Below, piece after piece: positions 54,054-63,037 of a DNA stretch of 64,000 nucleotides; position 1 is the first letter of the stretch, and every line of letters begins with the position of its first letter. The DNA comes from Ruegeria denitrificans (GTDB lineage Bacteria > Pseudomonadota > Alphaproteobacteria > Rhodobacterales > Rhodobacteraceae). The notes below the pieces were generated by a model that was not told the DNA's origin, did not search any database, and saw nothing but the letters and a program-made list of their open reading frames with translations. Position numbers and translations under genes: made by a program. The stretch is taken from contig NZ_CYUD01000002.1 of NCBI RefSeq assembly GCF_001458295.1, forward strand, positions 310,001-374,000, in the 5' to 3' direction.

Positions 54054-54815
54054 TTAAGGGACGAGGTCAAACGCCTCGACCGACAGAAACAAGGCTGTAA
54101 TCCCTTCGGGGGTTGCGCCCACACGCGACAGGATCGCCGCGACCTGAGGGCCGGTCAGCGTATCCACCAAGAGCGGCGCGCCGGAATCACCCATCATGAC
54201 CGGGCATAGCGACAAGATGATCCCACCCTCGTGGAGACGCGGCGCGCAAGCCAAGGTCCTGCTGAGCACATGAGGCCGGAGACCCGGATACCCCGCGACA
54301 AAAGCCGAAGACGTAATTTCAGTGGCCAGCGGTAAATAACCGACTGTCTGACCAATGGGTTCAGTCAGCTCCAGAACCGCCCAATCCAGCTCGGCGCGAT
54401 CATCAAATGCTCCGCCAGCGCCCTGCTCGGAATGCATCCTGTATTCGTTTACGTCAGAAACAGCGGCGGCCTCTCCGCGCTGATAACCAGCAGCAAACCG
54501 GATGCTGGACGGTGGAATCCAGCGTTTGCGTGGTGCGTTGTAAAGACAATGGGCGGCAGTCAGAACCAGCCGATCCGCAACCAAAACACCGGTGCAATGT
54601 GACCGCCGATCCCGACTGGCGAAGTTGATCCGCCCGATGGCACGCCACGGAGCTTGATCCGCATTCAGAATCTCGCGCGCTCGAATGGCGTCGCAGCCTT
54701 CGTCGGATTGCGTGCCTATGGTACAGATCGGGGACCAGTTTTCCGAGAAAACACCCTGCGACAACGCCGGTTGGGTCCAAAGCAATGCAACACTCAGGAC
54801 CAACCAGCGCATCAC
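54054..54815 (-). CDS. Secreted trypsin-like serine protease
   Basis: 253 aa. Signal peptide MMRWLVLSVALLWTQPALSQ. Catalytic triad visible: His in VLTAAHCLYN, Asp in ELDWAVLELTEP, Ser in MGDSGAPLLVD. Three or more Cys could make disulfides (CTIG, CDAIR, CTGVL, CAPRL, CPVM). Periplasmic or secreted. It starts 9 bp before the phaR stop boundary region on the same strand and could be the last gene of the phaR transcript. Confidence 0.85.
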   Translation of the reverse strand: MMRWLVLSVALLWTQPALSQGVFSENWSPICTIGTQSDEGCDAIRAREILNADQAPWRAIGRINFASRDRRSHCTGVLVADRLVLTAAHCLYNAPRKRWIPPSSIRFAAGYQRGEAAAVSDVNEYRMHSEQGAGGAFDDRAELDWAVLELTEPIGQTVGYLPLATEITSSAFVAGYPGLRPHVLSRTLACAPRLHEGGIILSLCPVMMGDSGAPLLVDTLTGPQVAAILSRVGATPEGITALFLSVEAFDLVP

Positions 54816-54823
54816 CGCAGACG

Positions 54824-55378
54824 TCAGTTCAGCTTTGAGAGCTTTTGCTGCAACTCGGCCAGTTGCTTTTTGATGTCGTCCAGATCTTCTTTCGATTCCG
54901 GTTTGTCGTCGTCGTCCTTGTCGGGCCCGGACCAGCCGCCAGACAGACCACCCGTCATCGCCTTGAGGAACGCCTGTTGCTGCGCCTGCATCGCCTCGAA
55001 CCCCGGCACCTGCGACATCGGGTTCATGGCGTTCATGTTCTCCATCATCTTGTTCTGGCTTTCGCGCAACATTTCGAACGAGCTTTGCAGAAATTGCGGC
55101 ATCATCCCACCGCCCGGAATCATGTAGCTGCGCACCAGATCGTTCAGTACGTTAACCGGCAGCACGTTTTCACCCCGGCTTTCGTGTTCGGCAATGATCT
55201 GCAGCAGATATTGCCGGGTCAGATCATCCCCGCTTTTCAAGTCAATAATCTGCACTTCGCGCCCGTCGCGAATAAAAGTCGCGATATCTTCGAGCGTGAC
55301 ATAGTCGCTGGTCTCAGTGTTATACAGCCGGCGGCTGGCATAGCGTTTGATCAACAGCGGTTTTTCTTGTTCTGGCAC
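54824..55378 (-). CDS. phaR: PHA synthesis repressor PhaR
   Basis: 184 aa. The N-terminal PHA-accumulation regulator DNA-binding domain is clear (LLIKRYASRRLYNTETSDYV, TLEDIATFIRDGREV). A second PhaR domain (LPVNVLNDLVRSYMIPGGGM) follows, and an acidic tail with DKDDDDKPE ends it. Known PhaR binds PHA granules and releases DNA when polymer is made, thus de-repressing phaP. Target boxes CTGC-N3-GCAG are found before phaP and between phaC and phaZ; a weaker one lies before phaR. Confidence 0.95.
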   Translation of the reverse strand: MPEQEKPLLIKRYASRRLYNTETSDYVTLEDIATFIRDGREVQIIDLKSGDDLTRQYLLQIIAEHESRGENVLPVNVLNDLVRSYMIPGGGMMPQFLQSSFEMLRESQNKMMENMNAMNPMSQVPGFEAMQAQQQAFLKAMTGGLSGGWSGPDKDDDDKPESKEDLDDIKKQLAELQQKLSKLN

Positions 55379-55399
55379 CGTTTGCCCTCCCTAAGGATG

Positions 55400-55410
55400 A
55401 TGCGTTGCAG
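55400..55410. promoter_or_regulatory. Weak PhaR-type box before phaR
   Basis: ATGCGTTGCAG matches CTGC-N3-GCAG except for the first base, 22 bp upstream of the phaR start. Could allow autoregulation. Confidence 0.4.
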
Positions 55411-55428
55411 CAGAGATTATGCGAGCGC

Positions 55429-55464
55429 AGAACAAAAAGAAAGGGCAGGTCCTAAGACCTGCCC
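55429..55464 (-). terminator. Terminator of phaP
   Basis: GGGCAGGTC (55443-55451) and GACCTGCCC (55456-55464) form a perfect 9-bp stem with a CTAA loop. On the minus strand it runs into TTTCTTTTTG, a good U-tract, about 50 bp after the phaP stop. Confidence 0.85.
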
Positions 55465-55513
55465 TGCGCGAATGCACCAGATGGGAGGAGTGGGTGCGCT
55501 TCGCGCCCTTCTC

Positions 55514-55960
55514 TTACTTGGTAGTTGCGGCTTTTTTAGCGGCAGCTGTCACGTCGTTGGTTGCTTTCTGAACGACAGCAGTTGCGTCTTCAGCAGCTTC
55601 TTTGCCAGCAGCCATCAGCAGCTCGACGGTTTCGGTCTGCAGCTTCTTCGCGATTTCAGCGAAGGCAGCCATGTTTTCAGCAGCAACTTCGGCCGACGCG
55701 CTTGCGAAATCGGTGGCCGCTTTTGCGTAGTCAGCAGGCTCGGCCTTTGCTTTCGACATCTCGGTCAGCTTGGACAGGGTGTCTTTGGTCCATTTGCTGG
55801 AGATTTCAGCCGATTTTTCTGCTGCTTCCAGAGCAACACCCGACAGTTTTTCGTTCAGAGTTGCGGTCGATTTGAAGGCACCTTCCAGAGCGGTGGTGTC
55901 AACGGGGAATGCACCCATCATGTCTTTCAGGGTCGCGGTAAAGTCTTGAGTCTTTGCCAT
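55514..55960 (-). CDS. phaP: Phasin, PHA granule protein
   Basis: 148 aa, Lys/Ala-rich amphipathic helical protein, the size and composition of class I phasins. Typical blocks: DFTATLKDMMGAFPV and EKSAEISSKWTKDTLSKLTEMS. It coats PHA granules and limits their size. Preceded by two CTGC-N3-GCAG boxes and followed by a strong terminator, so it is a monocistronic gene under PhaR. Confidence 0.92.
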   Translation of the reverse strand: MAKTQDFTATLKDMMGAFPVDTTALEGAFKSTATLNEKLSGVALEAAEKSAEISSKWTKDTLSKLTEMSKAKAEPADYAKAATDFASASAEVAAENMAAFAEIAKKLQTETVELLMAAGKEAAEDATAVVQKATNDVTAAAKKAATTK

Positions 55961-56026
55961 TGTCCTAATCCTTTTTGCCTAACCGGGCCCACCCCGGCTT
56001 TCATCAGCTTGAAGGCAATATGATTG

Positions 56027-56068
56027 CTGCAATGCAGCATTGCAAGTTTTTTTCTTGCTGCAATGCAG
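56027..56068 (-). promoter_or_regulatory. Two PhaR operators of phaP
   Basis: CTGCAATGCAG at 56027-56037 and again at 56058-56068, exactly 31 bp apart (three helix turns), 67 and 98 bp upstream of the phaP start. CTGC-N3/4-GCAG is the known PhaR site in Paracoccus. Confidence 0.88.
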
Positions 56069-56092
56069 AAAAATTCTAGTTTCAGAATGAAA

Positions 56093-57895
56093 TCAGCTGT
56101 TTGGATCGGCCACGACATAGGTGCCGGGCGCCGGGGCAAGCCGCGGGTGATCCGAATCGCCGGTATCACGGGCAGGAACCTGCTTGCCGGATCGCTTCTT
56201 CAGCCAGGCCTCCCACAAGGGCCACCACGAGCCTTCGTGGAAGTCGGCCTTTTTCATCCATGTGTCCGCATCCGCCGTCATATCCGGATTGGTATAGTGA
56301 CCGTATTTCTTCTTACTAGGCGGGTTTACAATGCCGGCAATGTGGCCGGATTCCGAGACCACAAAAGTCTTGGACTTTGACCCCATCTTCTGCACCCCAC
56401 GATAGCAATCTTTCCAGGCCGCGATATGGTCCGTCTCGCAGGTGATCGCCATCAGCGGCACATCCACGTCACTGACGCGCAGCTTTTGCCCGAACAGTTC
56501 GAACCCATCGGCCGCGAACTCGTTGCGCTGACACAGCCCGCGCAAATATTGCACCGTCATCTTGGCAGGCAGATTGGCCCCATCGCCGTTCCAGAATAGC
56601 AGATCAAAGGCCGGCGGCACCTCGCCCAGCATATAACTGCGGATGGCCGGACCGTAGATCAAGTCACGCGACCGCAGGAAAGACATGGTGCGCGCCATGA
56701 TCCACGACCGCAGAACGCCCTCTTTATTTACTTCTTCCTCGACACCGTCGATGAAATCATTCTGCAGGAAGGGCGTGAATTCACCCTGTTCAGAGAAATC
56801 TGTTAGCGCGGTAAACAGGGTGGCCGATTTGATCGACTTATCGCCGCGCTGTTTCATCAGCGATAGGGTCAGGCTTAGCGTTGTACCAGCGATGCAATAG
56901 CCGATCGCGTTCACCTGCTTGACCTTGCAAATTTTCTTGGCCTCTTCGACGGCGGTCAGGAAGCCGTCTTGGATATAGTCCTCCATCCCGACATCCGCAT
57001 AGCTTTCATCTGGATTGACCCAGCTGACCACAAACAGGGTATAGCCCTGTTCTGTGATCCATTTGATCATGCTGTTCTGCGCCTTGAGGTCGAGAATATA
57101 GAACTTGTTGATCCAGGGCGGGAACAGCACGATGGGTGTTTCATGCACCGTCTCGGTTGCAGGTTTGTACTGGATCAGTTCCATCATGCGATTGCGATAG
57201 ATAACGTCGCCCGGAGTGGTCGCAAGATTGCCCCCCACCTCGAACGCGCTTTCATCGGCCAGTTTAACCACCAGTTCGCCGTCGTTGGCCTCAAGATCCG
57301 AAACGAGGTTTTCAAGCCCTTTGATCAGCGACTGCCCCTCGGTCTCAACCGCCTTTTGCAGTGCATCCGGATTGGTCGCCAGAAAATTCGTGGGTGACAT
57401 CATGTCGACAATCTGCTGCGAGAAATAGCGCAGGCGGCGTTTATCCTTGGTATCCAGATCATCGACCGAGGCAACAGCCTGTGCGATGGCGTCCGAATTG
57501 GTCTGATATTGCTGGCGGATCAGGCGAAAATAGGGGTTGGTTTCCCACAAGGGGTTGGCAAAACGTTTGTCGCTGGGTTTGGGTTCTTCGTCCTCAGCAT
57601 CGCCTGTGGTCATCGCCTTTTGGGCTTCGGCGAAGTTCAGAACCGACTTACCCCAGTATTCTATTTGCTGTTCCAGCAACTTGGCGGGATTCTGCCACGC
57701 TTCGGCCCAATAGGCCGTTGCTGCTCGTGCGAAAAGCTCTTGATTCGGACCGTCCAAAGCGGGGGTATGAGACTTTTTGGTCGACATGACTTCGATCAGT
57801 CGCTTCGACAGCGCCTCGACCTTTTCCATATTTTCTTTAAGGCGTTCAATGTTTTCTTCGGTCGGTTCTGGCATCTGATCTTCACTTGTTGTCAT
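56093..57895 (-). CDS. phaC: Class I polyhydroxyalkanoate synthase
   Basis: 600 aa, full length. Polymerises (R)-3-hydroxyacyl-CoA into storage polyester. Lipase-like box GYCIAG with the catalytic Cys, later Asp in AITCETDHIAAWKD and His in VSESGHIAGIVNP. The N-terminal region (NPYFRLIRQQYQTNSDAI) is typical of class I, with a single subunit. Divergent from phaZ. No phaA or phaB (beta-ketothiolase, reductase) genes are in the window. Confidence 0.96.
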   Translation of the reverse strand: MTTSEDQMPEPTEENIERLKENMEKVEALSKRLIEVMSTKKSHTPALDGPNQELFARAATAYWAEAWQNPAKLLEQQIEYWGKSVLNFAEAQKAMTTGDAEDEEPKPSDKRFANPLWETNPYFRLIRQQYQTNSDAIAQAVASVDDLDTKDKRRLRYFSQQIVDMMSPTNFLATNPDALQKAVETEGQSLIKGLENLVSDLEANDGELVVKLADESAFEVGGNLATTPGDVIYRNRMMELIQYKPATETVHETPIVLFPPWINKFYILDLKAQNSMIKWITEQGYTLFVVSWVNPDESYADVGMEDYIQDGFLTAVEEAKKICKVKQVNAIGYCIAGTTLSLTLSLMKQRGDKSIKSATLFTALTDFSEQGEFTPFLQNDFIDGVEEEVNKEGVLRSWIMARTMSFLRSRDLIYGPAIRSYMLGEVPPAFDLLFWNGDGANLPAKMTVQYLRGLCQRNEFAADGFELFGQKLRVSDVDVPLMAITCETDHIAAWKDCYRGVQKMGSKSKTFVVSESGHIAGIVNPPSKKKYGHYTNPDMTADADTWMKKADFHEGSWWPLWEAWLKKRSGKQVPARDTGDSDHPRLAPAPGTYVVADPNS

Positions 57896-57919
57896 TTTAA
57901 CAATTCCCCCCTAACCTCG

Positions 57920-57930
57920 CTGCTACGCAG
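57920..57930. promoter_or_regulatory. PhaR box between phaC and phaZ
   Basis: CTGCTACGCAG fits CTGC-N3-GCAG exactly. It sits 25 bp before the phaC start and 78 bp before the phaZ start, so PhaR could control both. Confidence 0.75.
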
Positions 57931-58007
57931 AATAACGTCGTGGGTGTCGGGGGGCAAAGCGGCGAATGGTCCGAACTTATTGGCTGACATTTAGGAGGCC
58001 CCTTTCC

Positions 58008-59279
58008 ATGCGCTACATGATGACTTACGACCTGATGGAGACAATGCGCAACACCAACCAGTGGATGGGTGCAACTGCCAGTGCAATCGCATCTTATCCT
58101 GCGTTTTCCATGGTCCCCAACCCTGCGTTCAGCATGATGGCTGCATGGGGCGAGGTGACGGAACGCACATTCCAGCGCATGGTCGTCAAGCCGGACTGGG
58201 GCATTCGCACCTTTACTTGCGAGGATGGCAAAGACCATCTGGTCGACATCACCACCGTTGTCGAACGCCCCTTTGGCGATCTGATTCATTTCCGGGTGAA
58301 CGGGCGCGAAGAACAGCCCCGCAAGGTATTGCTGGTTGCGCCGATGTCCGGCCACTATGCCACGCTGCTGCGGTCGACCGTGAAAAGCCTGCTGGTCAAT
58401 TGCGAAGTCTATATCACCGATTGGCATAATGCGCGCGACATCCCTGTGTCCGAAGGCAAGTTCGATGTAGAGGACTATACACTCTATCTTGTCGATTTCA
58501 TGAAAGAACTTGGTCCCGACACTCATGTTGTGGCCGTTTGCCAACCTGCACCACTTACTCTGGCTGCCACCGCCTATCTGGCCGAGGTCGAGCCCAAGGC
58601 CCAGCCCAGCACCCTGACCCTGATCGGGGGGCCGGTTGATCCCGATGCCACACCCACCGACGTGACCGATTTTGGCCGCCGCGTCACCATGGGGCAACTG
58701 GAAGAAACCATGATCCAGCGTGTCGGTTTCAAATACAAAGGCGTTGGCCGCATGGTCTACCCGGGCCTGCTGCAGCTGGCATCCTTCATGTCGATGAATG
58801 CCGAGCGTCATTCCAAGGCGTTTTCCGAACAGATTCAGCGCGTCATGCGGGATGAAGCCTCGGATCACGACGCGCATAACCGGTTCTACGATGAATATCT
58901 GGCCGTTATGGACATGACCGCCGAATTCTACCTGTCGACGGTCGAGCGCGTGTTCAAGAACCGCGAAATTGCCCGGAACGAATTCATTGTCGCGGGCCAT
59001 AAGGTAGATATCGGCAAGATCACCGATGTTGCCGTCAAAACGGTCGAAGGCGCGAATGACGATATATCCGCCCCGGGCCAATGCATCGCGGCGCTGGATA
59101 TGTGTACGGGTCTGCCCGATGCGAAAAAGGCCAGCCATGTTGAGCCCGGTGCCGGACACTATGGCATTTTCGCCGGACGCAGCTGGCGCGACAACATCCG
59201 GCCGCTGGTGATCGACTTCATGAACTCCAACACGCGCAAACCGCGCCGGCGGGCCGCCAACAGCAACAAGGTCGCTTGA
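58008..59279 (+). CDS. phaZ: Intracellular PHA depolymerase
   Basis: 423 aa from ATG 58008, preceded by AGGAGG; a longer frame to 57966 lacks a site. No signal peptide, so it acts on native granules in the cytoplasm. The nucleophile region HVVAVCQPAPLTLAA matches the Cys-containing CQP pattern of class I intracellular depolymerases, and VEPGAGHYGIFAG holds the catalytic His. It recycles polymer when carbon runs short. Divergent from phaC with a shared PhaR box. Confidence 0.93.
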   Translation: MRYMMTYDLMETMRNTNQWMGATASAIASYPAFSMVPNPAFSMMAAWGEVTERTFQRMVVKPDWGIRTFTCEDGKDHLVDITTVVERPFGDLIHFRVNGREEQPRKVLLVAPMSGHYATLLRSTVKSLLVNCEVYITDWHNARDIPVSEGKFDVEDYTLYLVDFMKELGPDTHVVAVCQPAPLTLAATAYLAEVEPKAQPSTLTLIGGPVDPDATPTDVTDFGRRVTMGQLEETMIQRVGFKYKGVGRMVYPGLLQLASFMSMNAERHSKAFSEQIQRVMRDEASDHDAHNRFYDEYLAVMDMTAEFYLSTVERVFKNREIARNEFIVAGHKVDIGKITDVAVKTVEGANDDISAPGQCIAALDMCTGLPDAKKASHVEPGAGHYGIFAGRSWRDNIRPLVIDFMNSNTRKPRRRAANSNKVA

Positions 59280-59283
59280 CCTA

Positions 59284-59868
59284 ATGAGCAGGAGAGCGTC
59301 CCAGCAAGCGCCATTCTCCTGCGATTGCGGTGCTTTACACGGGCATATTACAGCGGCCGGAGTGCGGTCGGGCACTCATGTAGGCTGCTTCTGCCGTGAC
59401 TGCCGCGCTGCGCAGCTGTATTTCGGACAACCCGATCCTGCCCCCGGACCTGTGAATATCCTGCAGATGAGCCCGGAAGAAATTCGCATCGACGGCGGTT
59501 TGGAGCATCTGGCATTGATGCAGCTGAGCCCCAAGGGCATGCTTCGCTGGTACGCCAGTTGCTGCAATGCGCCGTTGGCGACGACGGCGCGAACCGCGAA
59601 ATTTCCTTTTGCCGGGTTGGATGTCAAAAGGGTTTCCGACCCCAGCGGGCTTGGTCCAATGACGACCCGAGGGTTTGTTCCGCAGCCAAACGGCAAGCAA
59701 TCGCATGAAAAACTTCGCTATGCAGCGATTGGGATGCTGACACGCCTCAGCAAATCGTGGCTGTCGGGAAGCTGGAAGAACACACCTTTCTTTGACGTGG
59801 ACAGTGGAAAGCCCGTGGCCGCACCTACAATCATCAGCAAGAGTGAGCGCGCAAAGCTTTACACATAA
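59284..59868 (+). CDS. DUF6151-type, GFA-like zinc protein
   Basis: 194 aa, 4 bp after phaZ. Cys pattern FSCDCGALHG, VGCFCRDCRAAQ and ASCCNAPLAT is like a glutathione-dependent formaldehyde-activating (GFA) fold, where such Cys hold zinc. The match is to the DUF6151 group. Probably in the phaZ transcript. Its end overlaps the convergent hydrolase gene by 10 bases, so both stop codons lie in shared DNA. Enzymatic role unknown. Confidence 0.72.
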   Translation: MSRRASQQAPFSCDCGALHGHITAAGVRSGTHVGCFCRDCRAAQLYFGQPDPAPGPVNILQMSPEEIRIDGGLEHLALMQLSPKGMLRWYASCCNAPLATTARTAKFPFAGLDVKRVSDPSGLGPMTTRGFVPQPNGKQSHEKLRYAAIGMLTRLSKSWLSGSWKNTPFFDVDSGKPVAAPTIISKSERAKLYT

Positions 59869-60575
59869 GCCGCGCGGGCGGGCACGTTCAGCCATTCGGC
59901 CAGCGCATCAATTACAGTTTGAGGCGCTTCGAGTGACGGCAGATGTCCTGCCTCGTCCAACACTTTCAGTTCTGCGCCCGGTATCATCTCTGACATAAAT
60001 TCGTGCTTGCGCTGCGGCGTCAGGGTGTCATGCGCGCCACACAGAACCAGCGTTGGCACAGTGATGTGCCGCAACTCGCCTTGCTGATCGGGGCGGCGCT
60101 GCAAGGCGCGGATCTGGCGTTCGAACACCTCGGGACCCTGATCCAGCGCCATCGAAACCACTTCGTTCAAAATGGGAATACGCCGTGGACCCGGCGCCAG
60201 CGTGTCCGAACCAATGATCCGGTGCATCACTTCTTCCAGCCGTCCCATCATGGCCCCAATCAACAACTCTTCGCGCGCCGCCGCCATCTGAGGGGTATCC
60301 GCCTGGGCATCTGTCGCCATCAAACACAGACGCGTCACCCGATCAGGCGCGCGTCGGATCAGTTCCAGCGCAACCACACCGCCCATGCCCGACCCGCCCA
60401 GCGCGAACCGCCGTGGCAACTGGTCCAACAAGGTTGACGCAATCTCTTCGATCCGCTCGCCCAGAGAAATCGGCGCAACCGTAACTACGCGCTGCCGCGA
60501 CAGGCTGTTGATCTGGGGTCCAAAAAGCCGTGCGTCGCACATCATTTCAGGCAGTAAAACCAGCGGCTCGATCAC
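59859..60575 (-). CDS. Alpha/beta-fold hydrolase
   Basis: 238 aa. Nucleophile elbow LGGSGMGGVVAL, Asp in LVLCGAHDTLTPQ and His in VLDEAGHLPSLEAP complete the triad. The start LVLLPEMMCDARLFGPQ is typical of a large group of esterase/lactonase-like enzymes. No signal peptide. Ends inside the DUF6151 gene end (10-bp convergent overlap). Substrate unknown. Confidence 0.82.
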   Translation of the reverse strand: MIEPLVLLPEMMCDARLFGPQINSLSRQRVVTVAPISLGERIEEIASTLLDQLPRRFALGGSGMGGVVALELIRRAPDRVTRLCLMATDAQADTPQMAAAREELLIGAMMGRLEEVMHRIIGSDTLAPGPRRIPILNEVVSMALDQGPEVFERQIRALQRRPDQQGELRHITVPTLVLCGAHDTLTPQRKHEFMSEMIPGAELKVLDEAGHLPSLEAPQTVIDALAEWLNVPARAAYV

Positions 60576-60660
60576 GCGGGGCCTCGCAACACTTCAACCT
60601 TATGAGCGATGTCTCTTGCCAACAGGATGAGAGGTTTTGCGAGTTCGGGCAAGTTAAACT

Positions 60661-61293
60661 TCAGGGATAGTTGATGCTCCGAAAGGTCGGAAAATCCGCA
60701 TAGCGATTGCGGCGAGCTGTCAGGTCTTCGCTCGGTGCGGCCCCGGGGCGCAGTAAACAACCGCGCGGTGCAATATAGCTATCGATCCGACGATGAGGGT
60801 TGGGCCGCCAGACCAGATTAAAGGCGCACAACTTAGGAAAGAACCAGATCTCGGAATAGTCCAGATGATCGTGCATCCACCACGCCAGATCGCGCCAGTC
60901 ACGTCCTGCATCGTATTGATCAGCAAACCATGGAATGACGATAGACGCCCCGGCGATCCGGGCAGCACCTGTACCCCGGTCCCAGATATGGCACTCCAAC
61001 GGGTTGTCGTTACGGGCGCAGTTCAGGCGGTTTTCGTTTCCGTACTGGTTTAGCGAGGGGGACCGGTATCCGGACCGGACCGCGATGCGCCCAAAGGTCT
61101 CCTCAAGCGGGTCCAGCAGGGTCTGACAAAAGGCGCGCCCGGTTTCTATGGCAAGATCAGGATTGTCGGGAAGGTTCTGCTTTTCATGAAAATTTCCAAT
61201 CTCGGAATACAGAAAATCTCGCATGAAGAAAAACCGGGAAAGGCGCACGCGGCCAAGCGTTTCAAGGCTCCACATGCTGCCAGGCTTGCGCAT
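60661..61293 (-). CDS. M15-like (D-Ala-D-Ala carboxypeptidase-type) protein
   Basis: 210 aa. GRIAVRSGYRSPSLNQYGN resembles the peptidase M15 N-terminal motif, followed by ECHIWD, in which His and Asp could be zinc ligands, and later WWMHDHLDYSEIWFFP. It is a conserved roseobacter hypothetical as far as I recall. Start at 61293 is 2 bp after the preceding hydrolase stop, so it is in the same operon; Met24 (MRDFLYSEI) is an alternative. No signal peptide is seen, so a phage-lysin-like or regulatory use cannot be excluded. Confidence 0.6.
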   Translation of the reverse strand: MRKPGSMWSLETLGRVRLSRFFFMRDFLYSEIGNFHEKQNLPDNPDLAIETGRAFCQTLLDPLEETFGRIAVRSGYRSPSLNQYGNENRLNCARNDNPLECHIWDRGTGAARIAGASIVIPWFADQYDAGRDWRDLAWWMHDHLDYSEIWFFPKLCAFNLVWRPNPHRRIDSYIAPRGCLLRPGAAPSEDLTARRNRYADFPTFRSINYP

Positions 61294-61295
61294 TC

Positions 61296-62291
61296 TTATT
61301 CCACCCCTATCGTTTTAAGCCAGTCCAGAATACCCGCCACAGTCGTGTCAGTTTGCCCCGGCGACATCAGGCGTCCCGCGATCACATGCGACGACGGATC
61401 ATCCCCCGGCCCCATCGTCACCAAATTAACCGTTGCCGATCCACCCCAAGCTTCGGCTACTTTATGTGTCAGATCAGGCCGCACGACTTGATCGTCATCC
61501 GAGAACCAGAACAGAGCAGGCACCTGCGCACCCGAGAAATCCAATGCATAAACGGTTTCGACCAATACGGTCATTGGAACCACGGCCGTCCACGGGTAAA
61601 CCGACGTCCAATAGGTGTTTACTTCCGGGTCCGGGCCAGAGACATCCCGTTCTTCGCCCATCACCAATGGCAGCCACTCCCGTGCCCAAGGCAGGCCCGG
61701 AAGCCGCGCGCCAGGCGTGTTCACCCCAAAGTTTGGCGAGACAAAGACCAACGCCGCGACGCCTTGGCTTAGCTCAACATCCAGCGCGGCAGCTGCAGTC
61801 AGCGTTCCACCGGTCGAGGTTGAGATGACAATAACCTTATCACCCACGGCCCGCGCGGCTGCCAGCCCCTCGGCCATGTCCTGCATCCAGCCAGTTGCCG
61901 TCCCTTCGGCCATCGCGGCGCTATCCCGGCCATGACCCTGCAGGCGCGTATAGACCAGATTGGCCCCCAGCGCGTCAGCCACCCGATCCGGCACCGGACG
62001 GATTTCTTCGGACGATGCCGAAAAGCCATGCATGTAGAGAACCGAGATAGGCGTGCGTTGTTCTTTGAACCCGTCCTGCCAGATCACGCGTTTTTCTACG
62101 CCCGGCACGATGTCGTCATAGGCGGATTCGATGCTTTCAAAGTAGACCTGAACCCCTTCACCGAATTTGCGCGAGTCAAAGCGGGGATGCAATTCGACCT
62201 GTTCGCGTGGCCCAAACCAATAGATCAGCCCACCGACAACAATCAGCGCCAGCAGCAAACGCCCTAGAAACCACCCAAAGCGCTGCATCAA
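61296..62291 (-). CDS. Membrane-anchored alpha/beta hydrolase
   Basis: 331 aa. One N-terminal helix (LGRLLLALIVVGGLIYWFG) anchors it, catalytic part outside the cytoplasm or facing it. Triad: VIVISTSTGGTLT, where Ser replaces the first Gly of GxSxG; Asp in FWFSDDDQVV; His in DPSSHVIAGRL. YMHGFSASSEEI is the oxyanion loop. Its start overlaps the stop of the upstream hydrolase by 4 bases, and the M15-like gene follows in 2 bp. Substrate unknown. Confidence 0.8.
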   Translation of the reverse strand: MMQRFGWFLGRLLLALIVVGGLIYWFGPREQVELHPRFDSRKFGEGVQVYFESIESAYDDIVPGVEKRVIWQDGFKEQRTPISVLYMHGFSASSEEIRPVPDRVADALGANLVYTRLQGHGRDSAAMAEGTATGWMQDMAEGLAAARAVGDKVIVISTSTGGTLTAAAALDVELSQGVAALVFVSPNFGVNTPGARLPGLPWAREWLPLVMGEERDVSGPDPEVNTYWTSVYPWTAVVPMTVLVETVYALDFSGAQVPALFWFSDDDQVVRPDLTHKVAEAWGGSATVNLVTMGPGDDPSSHVIAGRLMSPGQTDTTVAGILDWLKTIGVE

Positions 62292-63037
62292 CCGCCCCCC
62301 GTCACCTCAAGCACCGCGTTTTCGATCAGCCCCAGACAGGGGCCGTCCGAGAACCGGTGGTCTGCGTCCTTGACCAGCAACAGTCGCATATCTGGCCCGG
62401 TCGCGTGCTCCAGCAGCCGCACGGCCGTTTCGGTGGACACCGCCGTGTCTGCTGTTCCTTGCAGAAAACGTACCGGAAATGGCAAGTCCAGCACCTCGCG
62501 CAGCACCAACCGTTGTCGCCCGTCTTCGATCATACGTTTGGTGATAATGTAAGGCTCCATATAGTCCGAGGGCAGTTCCACATGCCCCACACTGTCCAGC
62601 GCGGCCTTCTGTTCATCACTGAATGACGCCCAATATCCATCCTCGGTGAAATCCGGCGCGGCGGCGATGGTGACCATGCCAGCGATCCGTTCGGGCATCC
62701 TCTTGGCAAGCAACAGCGCCTGCCACCCGCCCATGGATGAGCCGATAACAATCAGTGGCCCCTCGGTCAGGGCTGTCACGGCCTCAATTGTATCTTCATG
62801 CCAATCACCGATGCAGCCATCTGTGAAATCCTCGGAGCTTTCACCATGCCCAGAATAATCGAACCGCAAAAACGCCTGCCCGCGCGTTTGCGCCCAGTCT
62901 TCAAGATGCACTGCCTTGGTGCCTTCCATGTCCGATTTGAGCCCGCCCAGAAAAACGATGGTTGGGCCATGGCCCTCGCTTTTGTTATAGGCTAACCGCC
63001 GGTCTTTTGCCGTGATCAGAAATTCCGTAGCTGCCAT
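62288..63037 (-). CDS. Alpha/beta hydrolase, ABHD10-like
   Basis: 249 aa from MAATEFLITAK at 63037, preceded by GAGGG; the longer frame to 63259 crosses the divergent thrS start and is not used. Triad: LIVIGSSMGGWQALL, FLQGTADTAVS and KDADHRFSDGP, with FLGGLKSDMEGTKA as the oxyanion loop. It overlaps the next gene by ATGA, so a three-gene operon of two hydrolases and the M15-like gene follows. Confidence 0.83.
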   Translation of the reverse strand: MAATEFLITAKDRRLAYNKSEGHGPTIVFLGGLKSDMEGTKAVHLEDWAQTRGQAFLRFDYSGHGESSEDFTDGCIGDWHEDTIEAVTALTEGPLIVIGSSMGGWQALLLAKRMPERIAGMVTIAAAPDFTEDGYWASFSDEQKAALDSVGHVELPSDYMEPYIITKRMIEDGRQRLVLREVLDLPFPVRFLQGTADTAVSTETAVRLLEHATGPDMRLLLVKDADHRFSDGPCLGLIENAVLEVTGGG

